NCBI GenBank assembly: GCA_046160725.1
Contig: JBJXHB010000471.1
Coordinates: forward strand, 1-20,584
DNA: 20,584 bases
Reading direction: 5' to 3'
From: JBJXHB01 sp046160725
Lineage (GTDB): Bacteria; Pseudomonadota; Gammaproteobacteria; Burkholderiales; Burkholderiaceae_C
The translations under genes were made by a program, and so were the position numbers. Shown one piece after another: positions 7,587 through 13,799 of this stretch. The notes below the pieces were generated by a model that saw only the letters and a list, made by a program, of their open reading frames with translations, was not told the origin of the DNA and made no database searches. Position 1 is the stretch's first letter. The number at the start of each line of letters is the position of its first letter.

Positions 7587-8531
7587 TCAGTCCTCCCAGC
7601 GCCCGAGCCGGACCATGGTGTTGCCGGGCCGGCAATGCGCCAGGCTGGGCATCACCAGCACCGTGCCGTCATAGGGCGCGCGCCAGACATGGTCGCCGTC
7701 GCGTGCGATTGGCGTGCCGGCATGGGCGATGGTGCCCAGGCTGTCCATGGGCACCAGGAACTCGAATGCGGTGGACCTTGCCACCACCGCCTCGGTCACC
7801 CGCACCACGCGCTGCCGCGCCGGCAGCTCCAGCCGGGTGCGCGCCAGGGCCCAGGTGGCCTCGACCACGCCGGTCAGCGCCAGGAAACGCATCAGGCCGT
7901 CGACGGCGACATCGGCGGCCGCGGCCTCCCAGTGCTGCCCGCATTCGATCAGCAGGGCGCGCCGCGGCGACGCCGGGTCGCCCAGGCCGCCGCGCTCGAT
8001 CATGCGCAGGCCCGCCGGATGGCCGGTGTCGATCAGCAGGTCGGCCGGCATGCCCAGCTCGCGCGCGAAGGCGGCGTTCTTGTCGACCGTGCCGCAGACC
8101 ATCAGCGGCCGGCAGGGCTCGGTCATCGAGTGGATGTCCAGCAGCAGGTCGGCGGCATCGACGAAGGGCCGCAGGGCGCGCGCCCTGCGCAGCTCCACGC
8201 TGTCGCGCGGGCCGTCCAGCGCGTCGTCGGCCCAGACCCGGTTGAGGTCCTCGTCGACGCAGCGCGAGGCATGCGGCCGGGCCGGGTCGAAGCGCTGGTA
8301 CGCGTCCACGTTGCCGAAGGCCAGCACCAGGCGGCCGCGGCGGATGCGGGGCGGGCTGCGCAGCAGGGCGTCCAGCGCGATGGCGCCGCACAGCTCGTTG
8401 CCGTGGGTGATGGCCTGCACCATGACGGTCGGGCCCGGCGCGGGCGAGGCCAACACGTGCACATACGGCACGCCGCTGTTGCCCTCGCGCCAGGGCGTGA
8501 TGTCGGGCGGTTGGAGTTCGATGGCAGGCAT
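7587..8531 (-). CDS. Succinylglutamate desuccinylase/aspartoacylase-family zinc hydrolase (M14-like)
   Basis: This zinc-dependent amide hydrolase has 314 aa. Expected ligands are visible: His43 and Glu46 in THGNE and His134 in DIHS, with a candidate general-base Glu196 in LIECGQHW and the substrate-loop DEDLNR at 93-98. The family cleaves N-acyl amino acids such as N-succinylglutamate or N-acetylaspartate; other members act on varied acyl amides. No arginine-degradation (ast) genes are nearby, so AstE is unlikely. It is the first gene of the ACAD/P450 operon, 6 nt ahead of an ACAD, which suggests it acts on a conjugated or amide-linked substrate or product of that pathway. The ribosome site is poor. 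Confidence 0.88.
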   Translation of the reverse strand: MPAIELQPPDITPWREGNSGVPYVHVLASPAPGPTVMVQAITHGNELCGAIALDALLRSPPRIRRGRLVLAFGNVDAYQRFDPARPHASRCVDEDLNRVWADDALDGPRDSVELRRARALRPFVDAADLLLDIHSMTEPCRPLMVCGTVDKNAAFARELGMPADLLIDTGHPAGLRMIERGGLGDPASPRRALLIECGQHWEAAAADVAVDGLMRFLALTGVVEATWALARTRLELPARQRVVRVTEAVVARSTAFEFLVPMDSLGTIAHAGTPIARDGDHVWRAPYDGTVLVMPSLAHCRPGNTMVRLGRWED

Positions 8532-8598
8532 GGCCGCAGTATGGATCGGTGGCGGTCTGGGCGATGATGCGGGCCCTGTCCGGTCTTACCCTGTTGCC
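8532..8598. promoter_or_regulatory. Divergent intergenic region, likely two promoters
   Basis: Only 67 bp separate the divergent ATGs of the deacylase (minus) and the thioesterase (plus). The start of the seven-gene minus operon must be served from here or from inside the thioesterase gene. I see no convincing -35/-10 pair and no clear palindrome; the call rests on gene arrangement alone. Confidence 0.45.
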
Positions 8599-9054
8599 AT
8601 GCCCACCATCTGGAAGAAGCCTGTCTCGATCGAGCACCTGAACCGCATCCATGTCGGCACCGCCGGCGGTCATCTCGGCCTGGAGTTCCTGGAGGTCGGC
8701 GACGACTTCATTCGCGCCCGCGTGCCGGTGGACGAGCGCACGCGCCAGCCGGCCGGCATCCTGCACGGCGGCGTGTCGGTGGTGCTGGCCGAGACCCTGG
8801 GCTCCTGCGGCGCGGCCTATGCGGCGCCGGCGGGCCAGCGCGTGGTCGGCCTGGACATCAATGCCAACCACCTGCGCGCCGTCAGCAGCGGCTGGGTGAT
8901 CGGCACCGCACGCGCCGTGCACATCGGGCGCAGCACCCATGTCTGGCAGATCGACATCACCGACGAGCAGGGTCGGCCGACCTGTGTCTCGCGCATCACG
9001 ATGGCGGTGCTGTCGGCGCCAGCGGATGCGGCAACGGGCGGTGACGCGGCGTGA
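8599..9054 (+). CDS. Hotdog-fold acyl-CoA thioesterase (PaaI/YdiI/EntH-like)
   Basis: This 151-aa protein hydrolyses an acyl-CoA thioester. The diagnostic motif ILHGGVSVVLAETLGS is complete, with His56-Gly-Gly and the catalytic Glu65 followed by the helix, as in the YdiI/EntH (hotdog 4HBT-II) group that acts on aromatic or hydroxy-acyl-CoAs. GLDINANHLRAV forms the next strand and GTARAVHIGRSTHVWQIDI the last ones. The start is the first in-frame ATG that gives the family's length; the open frame extends further upstream without homology. It is divergent from the ACAD operon and may serve the same pathway by releasing CoA from a dead-end intermediate. Confidence 0.92.
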   Translation: MPTIWKKPVSIEHLNRIHVGTAGGHLGLEFLEVGDDFIRARVPVDERTRQPAGILHGGVSVVLAETLGSCGAAYAAPAGQRVVGLDINANHLRAVSSGWVIGTARAVHIGRSTHVWQIDITDEQGRPTCVSRITMAVLSAPADAATGGDAA

Positions 9055-9111
9055 CAGGCCAGGCCCTGACCGGCACCCCGTCAAGGTGTGCCTGGCCCTT
9101 GGCATCCCGGC
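9055..9111. terminator. Inverted repeat between convergent genes, possible bidirectional terminator
   Basis: GGCCAGGC (9057-9064) pairs perfectly with GCCTGGCC (9090-9097), and inside it TGAC (9067-9070) pairs with GTCA (9080-9083). The gene on each side ends here (stops at 9054 and 9112). There is no T-run on either strand, so intrinsic termination is plausible but not assured. Confidence 0.45.
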
Positions 9112-10107
9112 TCAGGGTTTGGCCAGCCCCGCCTTGACCAGCAGCGGCTTCACGCTGTTGAAGTAGCTTTCAGCAAACGCGCGATATTCGGCCGGGTTGC
9201 GCTTCCAGGGCACCTGGATGTAGCGCGCCAGCAGCTCCAGCGTGGCGGGGTCGTTGTTGGCATCGTTGAAGGCGTCGTACAGGCTCTGCACGATGGCCGG
9301 CGGCAGGTCTTTGGGCCCGACCAGGCCATAGGGGCTCTGCCCCACCGCGTCGATGCCACGCTCGCGCAGCGTTGGTGCGTTGGGGTACTTGCCCAGGCGT
9401 TGCTCGGTCACCATCGCCAGGATGCGGCAGCGGCCGTCATCGACGAAGGGGCCCCATTGCGACGCGTCGGCCAGGAAGTCGATCTGCCCGGCCAGCAGGG
9501 CCTGCATCCATTCGGCGCCGCCCTTGTACGGGATGTGGGTGAACTTCGCGCCCACCTTCTGCTCGATCTCGATCATCATCAGGTGGCCCGAGCCACCAAT
9601 GCCGCTGGTGCCGAAGGTGTGCTTCTCGGGGTTCGCCTTGCCGGCGGCAAACAGGTCTTCCACCGTCTTCCATGGTGAGTCGGCCCTGACCACCAGTGCG
9701 AAGGTGTAGGACGACAGACCGCTGATGAAGGTGAAGTCCCGCAGCGGGTGCCAGTTCACCGGTTGGTAGTGCGGGTAGCGCAGGCTGTTGATGGTGTAGA
9801 TCGCCAGCGTGTGGCCGTCGGGCCTGGCTGTCGCCAGCGCGGCCGGGGCCAGCGTGCCGGCCGCACCGGCGCGGGCTTCCACCAGCACCTGCTGGCCCAA
9901 CGCCTTGCCGACCTTCTCGCCGACCAGGCGCATGTGCAGGTCGGTGATGCCGCCGACCGCAAACGGGTTGTAGATGGTGATCGGGCGCTCGGGTTTCCAG
10001 CGGGCGGCCGGTGCCGCCTGGGCCATGACCAGGCCGGGTACGGCCAGCAGGCTGCCCAGGCCGACCGTCAAGGTGCGGCGGTGGGTGTCGGGGAGCTTGT
10101 CGGTCAT
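9112..10107 (-). CDS. Bug-family periplasmic solute receptor (TctC-like)
   Basis: This 331-aa extracytoplasmic receptor is of the Bordetella-uptake-gene (Bug) type, which binds carboxylates for tripartite tricarboxylate transporters or sensing. Hallmarks are WKPERPITIYNPFAVGGITD after the signal, RAGAAGTLAPAALATARPDG, HTFGTSGIGGSGHL and HIPYKGGAEWMQALLAGQIDF. The start at 10107 has GGAGG seven bases upstream and gives a signal with a twin-arginine (THRRTLTVGLGSLLAVPG) ending near AQA, so Tat or Sec export is possible. The longer frame to 10221 adds no signal-like sequence. TctA/TctB permease genes are absent from the window, as is common for Bug proteins. Ligand is unknown. Confidence 0.93.
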   Translation of the reverse strand: MTDKLPDTHRRTLTVGLGSLLAVPGLVMAQAAPAARWKPERPITIYNPFAVGGITDLHMRLVGEKVGKALGQQVLVEARAGAAGTLAPAALATARPDGHTLAIYTINSLRYPHYQPVNWHPLRDFTFISGLSSYTFALVVRADSPWKTVEDLFAAGKANPEKHTFGTSGIGGSGHLMMIEIEQKVGAKFTHIPYKGGAEWMQALLAGQIDFLADASQWGPFVDDGRCRILAMVTEQRLGKYPNAPTLRERGIDAVGQSPYGLVGPKDLPPAIVQSLYDAFNDANNDPATLELLARYIQVPWKRNPAEYRAFAESYFNSVKPLLVKAGLAKP

Positions 10108-10536
10108 GCCATGCCTCCAGGGTTCAAGCCTGCATATGACCAGCCCAGCCGCCGGTGCGCCATGCGGGATGACCAGCACAAAGCCGCTGTCGGCGCCGCA
10201 TCCGGCACCCCGTTGTCGCACAGGTGACGGGCTCTACGACCGCTTAGGTATCGGGCGATGCACCGCCCCGCACCAACCGCCAACGGATCCGCTCGGCCAT
10301 CGCAATGCCCAGCGGCGCCGAGAGCCAGATGCAGATCAGCCGTTACGCGGTGTCGTGGTTGCGCCGCAGTCAGGCGCGGACCAGGCCGACCGTCAGCGAT
10401 CCCGGCATGACGCTGACCAGGTTCGTCGCCTGACTCGTCGATACGCCGCTGTACGGTGTCAACCGTCATGCCAAGCGCCGCGCGGCCGCCGCGCGAACAC
10501 GACGCCCCCACTCGGCATCTGGATGCGCGCTGGGTG
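10108..10536. other. Intergenic region with a faint coding relic
   Basis: This 429-bp gap separates the Bug receptor from the end of the minus-strand run. The part next to 10107 holds the receptor's ribosome site. In 10240-10430 one minus-strand frame reads NLVSVMPGSLTVGLVRA, two stops, then IWLSAPLGIAMAERIRWRL, which looks like decayed membrane-protein sequence (the first part recalls the MPGT.TV motif of MnhE-type antiporter subunits). It is too short and broken to name. I see no RNA gene, clear terminator or repeat here. Confidence 0.25.
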
Positions 10537-11460
10537 TCAGCGGAAGCCGGCGGTGGACGTGGCCCAGTGGCGTGCACGCTCGGCCAGCCAGCCGCTTTCG
10601 CGCTGCATGTCCAGCCAGGTGTTCAGGAAGGCCAGGAAGTCCGGGTCGCCCTTGCGCACCGCCATGCCGGCCGACGTGCGGGCCAGCGGCTCGGGTGACG
10701 GCAGGAACCAGCGGCGCGGCGCGGAGGCCACCACGGCATCGGCTGCCAGCGTGGCCACGACCGCCGCGTGGGCCCGGCCTTCGGTGACGACCAGCAGCGG
10801 GTCGTCGTCGACCGGTGTCACGGTCGCGCGCGGAAAGCGCGCCTTGGCAACGGCCTGCTGCGCCGGGTCCGTGGAGACGGCGATCCTCACGCCCGGCTGG
10901 TTGAAGGCGTCCAGGCTGCGGCGCTGGGCTGCCAGCGCCCGGCTGCCGATCAGGTATATGCCCTCGCTGGCGGTCGGCTGGGTGAAGTTGGTCACCAGCG
11001 CTCGCGGCACGTTCATCCACAGCCCGGTGATGATGACGTCGCTGTGGCCGTCCAGCAGCTGCGGGATGACCTCGGTCCACCAGGTCTCGACGAACTCGAC
11101 GCGCACGCCCAGGTCGGCGGCCAGCCGGCGCGCGATATCGACGCTGAAGCCGACATAGGTGCTGCTGCGGTCCATCATCACCATTGGCGCCACCTGCACC
11201 ACGCCCACGCGCAGCACGCCGCGCTGGCGCACGGTGGCCAGGGTGTCCACCGCCGGGGGCCGCAGGATCGGCGCCACGGTGTCGGTTGCCGGCGCCCGTT
11301 TCGCGGCCTGTGGGTCGGTCCAGGACGACCCCGGCATGTCAGCCCGGGCCTGCGCCTGCGCCGCCGTGGCGCCCAGAAGGCCCGGCACCAGGGCCAGCAT
11401 CAGCGCCCAACCGCGCAGGGTCGTGGCTCGGGGGGCGGCATGGGCATGGTTGTTCTGCAT
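10537..11460 (-). CDS. Family-3 extracellular solute-binding protein
   Basis: This 307-aa periplasmic binding protein is of the amino-acid ABC-transporter type. After a signal peptide (hydrophobic core WALMLALVPGLLGATAA, cleavage near AQA) and a Pro/Ala linker, TLATVRQRGVLRVGVV is the typical lobe-1 start, GFSVDIARRLAADLGV the first helix, and GLWMNVPRALVTNFTQP holds the Arg expected to bind the ligand carboxylate. AGMAVRKGDPDFLAFLNTWL is the usual C-terminal lobe. It follows the DUF3011 gene by 2 nt (TGATCATG) and is therefore probably cotranslated. No permease or ATPase gene accompanies it, so it may be a sensor or work with a distant transporter. Confidence 0.9.
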   Translation of the reverse strand: MQNNHAHAAPRATTLRGWALMLALVPGLLGATAAQAQARADMPGSSWTDPQAAKRAPATDTVAPILRPPAVDTLATVRQRGVLRVGVVQVAPMVMMDRSSTYVGFSVDIARRLAADLGVRVEFVETWWTEVIPQLLDGHSDVIITGLWMNVPRALVTNFTQPTASEGIYLIGSRALAAQRRSLDAFNQPGVRIAVSTDPAQQAVAKARFPRATVTPVDDDPLLVVTEGRAHAAVVATLAADAVVASAPRRWFLPSPEPLARTSAGMAVRKGDPDFLAFLNTWLDMQRESGWLAERARHWATSTAGFR

Positions 11461-11462
11461 GA

Positions 11463-12086
11463 TCAGTACCCGCTGGCGACACGGTTGAAGGTGACGCGGT
11501 GCGCGTCGTCGCGTTCATCGATGGCGATGAAGCCACTGCCCTGGCGCTCGATGCGAAACACCTGCCGCCCGGCTTCCAGCCGCGCGCCCTGCAGGTGGCC
11601 GGTGATGTCGAGGTCGCCGGCGCGCCCGCTGACCTGGCCGCCGGGCAGGATGCGCAGGCTGACCCGCAGGCCCTCGCGCGCATCGTCGCCGACGAACGAG
11701 CCGACGGCCCAGGCCTGGACTTCGACGGCCTCGGCCTTGTGGCGATTGGCGGCGATGGCCGCCAGCGCGGCCAGGCCGACCACAGCGCCCAGCACGGCCT
11801 TGTCGTTGTGGCCATGGCGGCCGACGCGGAAGGTCGCCGAGCAGCCCTTGTCCACCCAGACGCCACGGGCGTCGTAGCCCCAGGAGCGACCCTCGCGGCA
11901 CGAGAACAACGAATGGCGATCAACCAGCTCCACATGGCCATCGGTGTCGGCGCGGCAGTAGTGGTGGCCCAGGCCCCGGCTGTCGCAGCGGATCTCCCGC
12001 TGCGCCGCGCTGGCGGGCAGGCTGCCGGCGGTCAGCGCCAGGGCAACCAGCGCTGCCACGGCTTGTTGGCGTCTCGGGGGGTGCAT
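11463..12086 (-). CDS. Exported DUF3011-type protein
   Basis: This is a 207-aa protein of unknown function. A signal peptide (VAALVALALTAGSLPASA) is followed by a Cys-rich domain with four cysteines (IRCDS, YCRAD, FSCREGRSWGYD, VDKGCSA), matching the repeat of DUF3011 proteins as I recall them. A short hydrophobic helix (AVLGAVVGLAALAAIAA, about 118-134) may anchor it. The C-terminal 70 residues (VGSFVGDDAREGLRVSLRI to the end) look like a beta-rich domain. The start is the ATG with GGAGG about nine bases upstream; an upstream in-frame extension is not homologous. It lies between the CPBP protease gene and the solute-binding gene. Confidence 0.78.
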   Translation of the reverse strand: MHPPRRQQAVAALVALALTAGSLPASAAQREIRCDSRGLGHHYCRADTDGHVELVDRHSLFSCREGRSWGYDARGVWVDKGCSATFRVGRHGHNDKAVLGAVVGLAALAAIAANRHKAEAVEVQAWAVGSFVGDDAREGLRVSLRILPGGQVSGRAGDLDITGHLQGARLEAGRQVFRIERQGSGFIAIDERDDAHRVTFNRVASGY

Positions 12087-12123
12087 GGTCGAGGTCCTCC
12101 AGGGGAACGGTGGGAGATCCAGT

Positions 12124-12146
12124 GCCCGGTGGGCGGCGCGCCGGGC
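12124..12146. repeat. GC-rich hairpin just after the CPBP protease gene
   Basis: GCCCGG (12124-12129) pairs with CCGGGC (12141-12146) across 11 bases, immediately beyond the CPBP stop on the minus strand. No T-tract follows. It could weaken readthrough into the DUF3011 gene or be chance in GC-rich DNA. Confidence 0.3.
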
Positions 12147-12148
12147 CG

Positions 12149-12937
12149 TCAAGTCTGCCTTGCCAGGCTCGCGCCCAGCAGACCCAGGGTGAACAGCAGC
12201 CAGTCGTTGACGATATGGGCGCCGGTGGACACCCAGATGTTCTTGGTCAGGATCCAGGGCAGCGTCAGCACCAGGCGCGCCGTGCCGATGACGACGATGC
12301 ATTGCACGAGGTTCCAGTCATAGGTCGGCAGGTGGATGAGACCGAAGACAAGCGACGAGATCAGCCAGGCCGCCACGATGGCGGTCCTGCGGCCGACCCC
12401 GAACCACCGGGGCAGCACGTGCAGCAGCGCCAGGAAGGGCAGCACGGTGACCACCTCCTCGCCGAAGAGCTGCGGGATGGTCTTGGCGAAGAAGGCGACG
12501 CGCCCCGCCGTGTCCATGCCGGCCAACTGCGCGGTGGCCGCATTGGCCGAGAGGTTCGCATAGGCCTGGACGATGGCGCCGACGCCCATGCTGACCACGA
12601 TGTTGAGCAGCGCGAAGCCCAGCATCAACCTCAGCTCGCGCCCGCGCACCGGGCCGAAGATCGCCCGCCAGTGCCCCGGGGCGACATGGGCCAGCGCCAG
12701 CATCGGAATCACCGGAAACAGCACGGCCGGGATCATCGCGCCGAGCGGGCCGCCGGGCCAGGGGATCGGCAGGACCAGCACGAGAAAGCCGGCCACGAGC
12801 GCCGCCATCACGAACAGCCACTGCGACCCCGTGATGGCAGCGGGCGCGCCGTTGTAGAAGGGGAAGTCGCCGACCGGATCCTCCAGCCGCCACAGCCGCT
12901 GGTCAGGCGCCACGGGACTTGGGGTTTGCAGCGTCAC
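12149..12937 (-). CDS. CPBP-family intramembrane metalloprotease
   Basis: This membrane protein of 262 aa has about seven hydrophobic helices. CPBP (CAAX/Abi, PF02517) glutamic-type intramembrane proteases are recognised by paired Glu, FxxxH and a final His/Asn motif. Here these are Glu160-Glu161 (LFGEEVVTVLP), FGLIH ending in His202, and HIVND (His241, Asn244). The usual Arg after the Glu pair is missing. The start is GTG at 12937 with AAGGA eight bases upstream. It follows the ClpP-fold gene by 31 nt in the same direction. Family members process prenylated or lipid-linked peptides or confer bacteriocin resistance; the role here is open. Confidence 0.85.
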   Translation of the reverse strand: MTLQTPSPVAPDQRLWRLEDPVGDFPFYNGAPAAITGSQWLFVMAALVAGFLVLVLPIPWPGGPLGAMIPAVLFPVIPMLALAHVAPGHWRAIFGPVRGRELRLMLGFALLNIVVSMGVGAIVQAYANLSANAATAQLAGMDTAGRVAFFAKTIPQLFGEEVVTVLPFLALLHVLPRWFGVGRRTAIVAAWLISSLVFGLIHLPTYDWNLVQCIVVIGTARLVLTLPWILTKNIWVSTGAHIVNDWLLFTLGLLGASLARQT

Positions 12938-12968
12938 GAAGTATGTCCTTGAGTCTGGAGGGGTGGGG

Positions 12969-13799
12969 TCACTTCAGCAGCGCCAGGCAGTCGTCGGCCG
13001 TGATGCGCACCAGATACTGGCGGAAGCGCGAGGAGTCCTGTTCGTAGCGCCCCTGGCCCAGGTAGACCGTGGCGGTCAGTCCCAGGCGCGCCATGTCGGC
13101 CAGCGAGAAGCCCCAGCCGATCTGTCCGGCATAGCCCGGACGCTTCTCCAGCACATCGCCCACCGCGCACACCGCGAAGGCGTCGTTGAGTCCCAGGCTC
13201 GCGTAGAAGTCGGATTCTTCCCTGCGGGTCACGGCGATGGTCTGCAGGGCATCCTGGATGAAGGAGGTCCTCTGCGCGGGCGTCGCCTCCTTGGGCACGA
13301 ACTGGCCGAAGATCTCTGCGAGGCTGAGCCCCCTTCGGGCGGCGAGCAGTTCGAACTGCCGCTCATTGCCGTGCCAGCCGACGAAGGCATCGGCACGGAT
13401 CACGCGTGCCCGGCCGGCGGGGAAGACATAGTCGGCGCAGGACGAGAAGCAGATGACATCCACCTCGACCACCAGGGCCATGTCGCGCACCCACCGGCCG
13501 AGATGGCGGCCTTCGACCGTATCGCCCCCGCCGGAGCTGATGACCAGCCGCGTGACCTGGCCGCGGTGCACGCCGGCCACCGCGGCGTCGAAGACCGCGC
13601 GGCTGGCCTTCGAGAGGTTGCCGGTGTAGTAGACGGTGTCGCCCTGGACGCGGACGGCGGCCGGCTCGGCTCTGGCGCGTTCGATCTCCGGCGGCCGCGG
13701 CTGCGGCGCCGGGTCGGCGTGCGCGATGCATGACGCCGCCAGCAGGCCGCCTGCGGTCGATGCGGCACGCCGCCAAACCGGCGCCGGGCCGCGCGTCAC
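12969..13799 (-). CDS. Exported ClpP-fold protein (COG3904-like)
   Basis: This 276-aa predicted periplasmic protein has a ClpP/crotonase-type core. A signal peptide (STAGGLLAASCIAHA) ends near residue 28. RLVISSGGGDTVEG (84-97) matches the oxyanion loop, ICFSSCADYVFPAG (116-129) holds the Ser expected as nucleophile (Ser119/120), and FVGWHG places His143 as possible catalytic His. The frame continues upstream into another gene's region, but GTG at 13799 overlaps the M13 stop (GTGA) and gives the signal peptide directly after, so I choose it. Overlap implies coupled translation with the M13 peptidase. A peptidase role is inferred, not shown; many members are annotated only as hypothetical. Confidence 0.8.
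   Translation of the reverse strand: MTRGPAPVWRRAASTAGGLLAASCIAHADPAPQPRPPEIERARAEPAAVRVQGDTVYYTGNLSKASRAVFDAAVAGVHRGQVTRLVISSGGGDTVEGRHLGRWVRDMALVVEVDVICFSSCADYVFPAGRARVIRADAFVGWHGNERQFELLAARRGLSLAEIFGQFVPKEATPAQRTSFIQDALQTIAVTRREESDFYASLGLNDAFAVCAVGDVLEKRPGYAGQIGWGFSLADMARLGLTATVYLGQGRYEQDSSRFRQYLVRITADDCLALLK

Noticed and set aside
7587..8531. Assignment of the zinc hydrolase as astE
   Set aside because: No other arginine succinyltransferase pathway gene is near and the operon context is acyl-CoA oxidation; only the family can be stated.
6513..8567. A 684-codon open frame on the plus strand
   Set aside because: It is opposite an ACAD and the M14-like hydrolase and has no recognisable domain; GC-driven antisense frame.
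10104..10577. A 157-codon minus-strand open frame between the Bug receptor and the solute-binding gene
   Set aside because: Composition is unlike a protein, no ribosome site, and it overlaps both neighbours; at most a decayed fragment in another frame.
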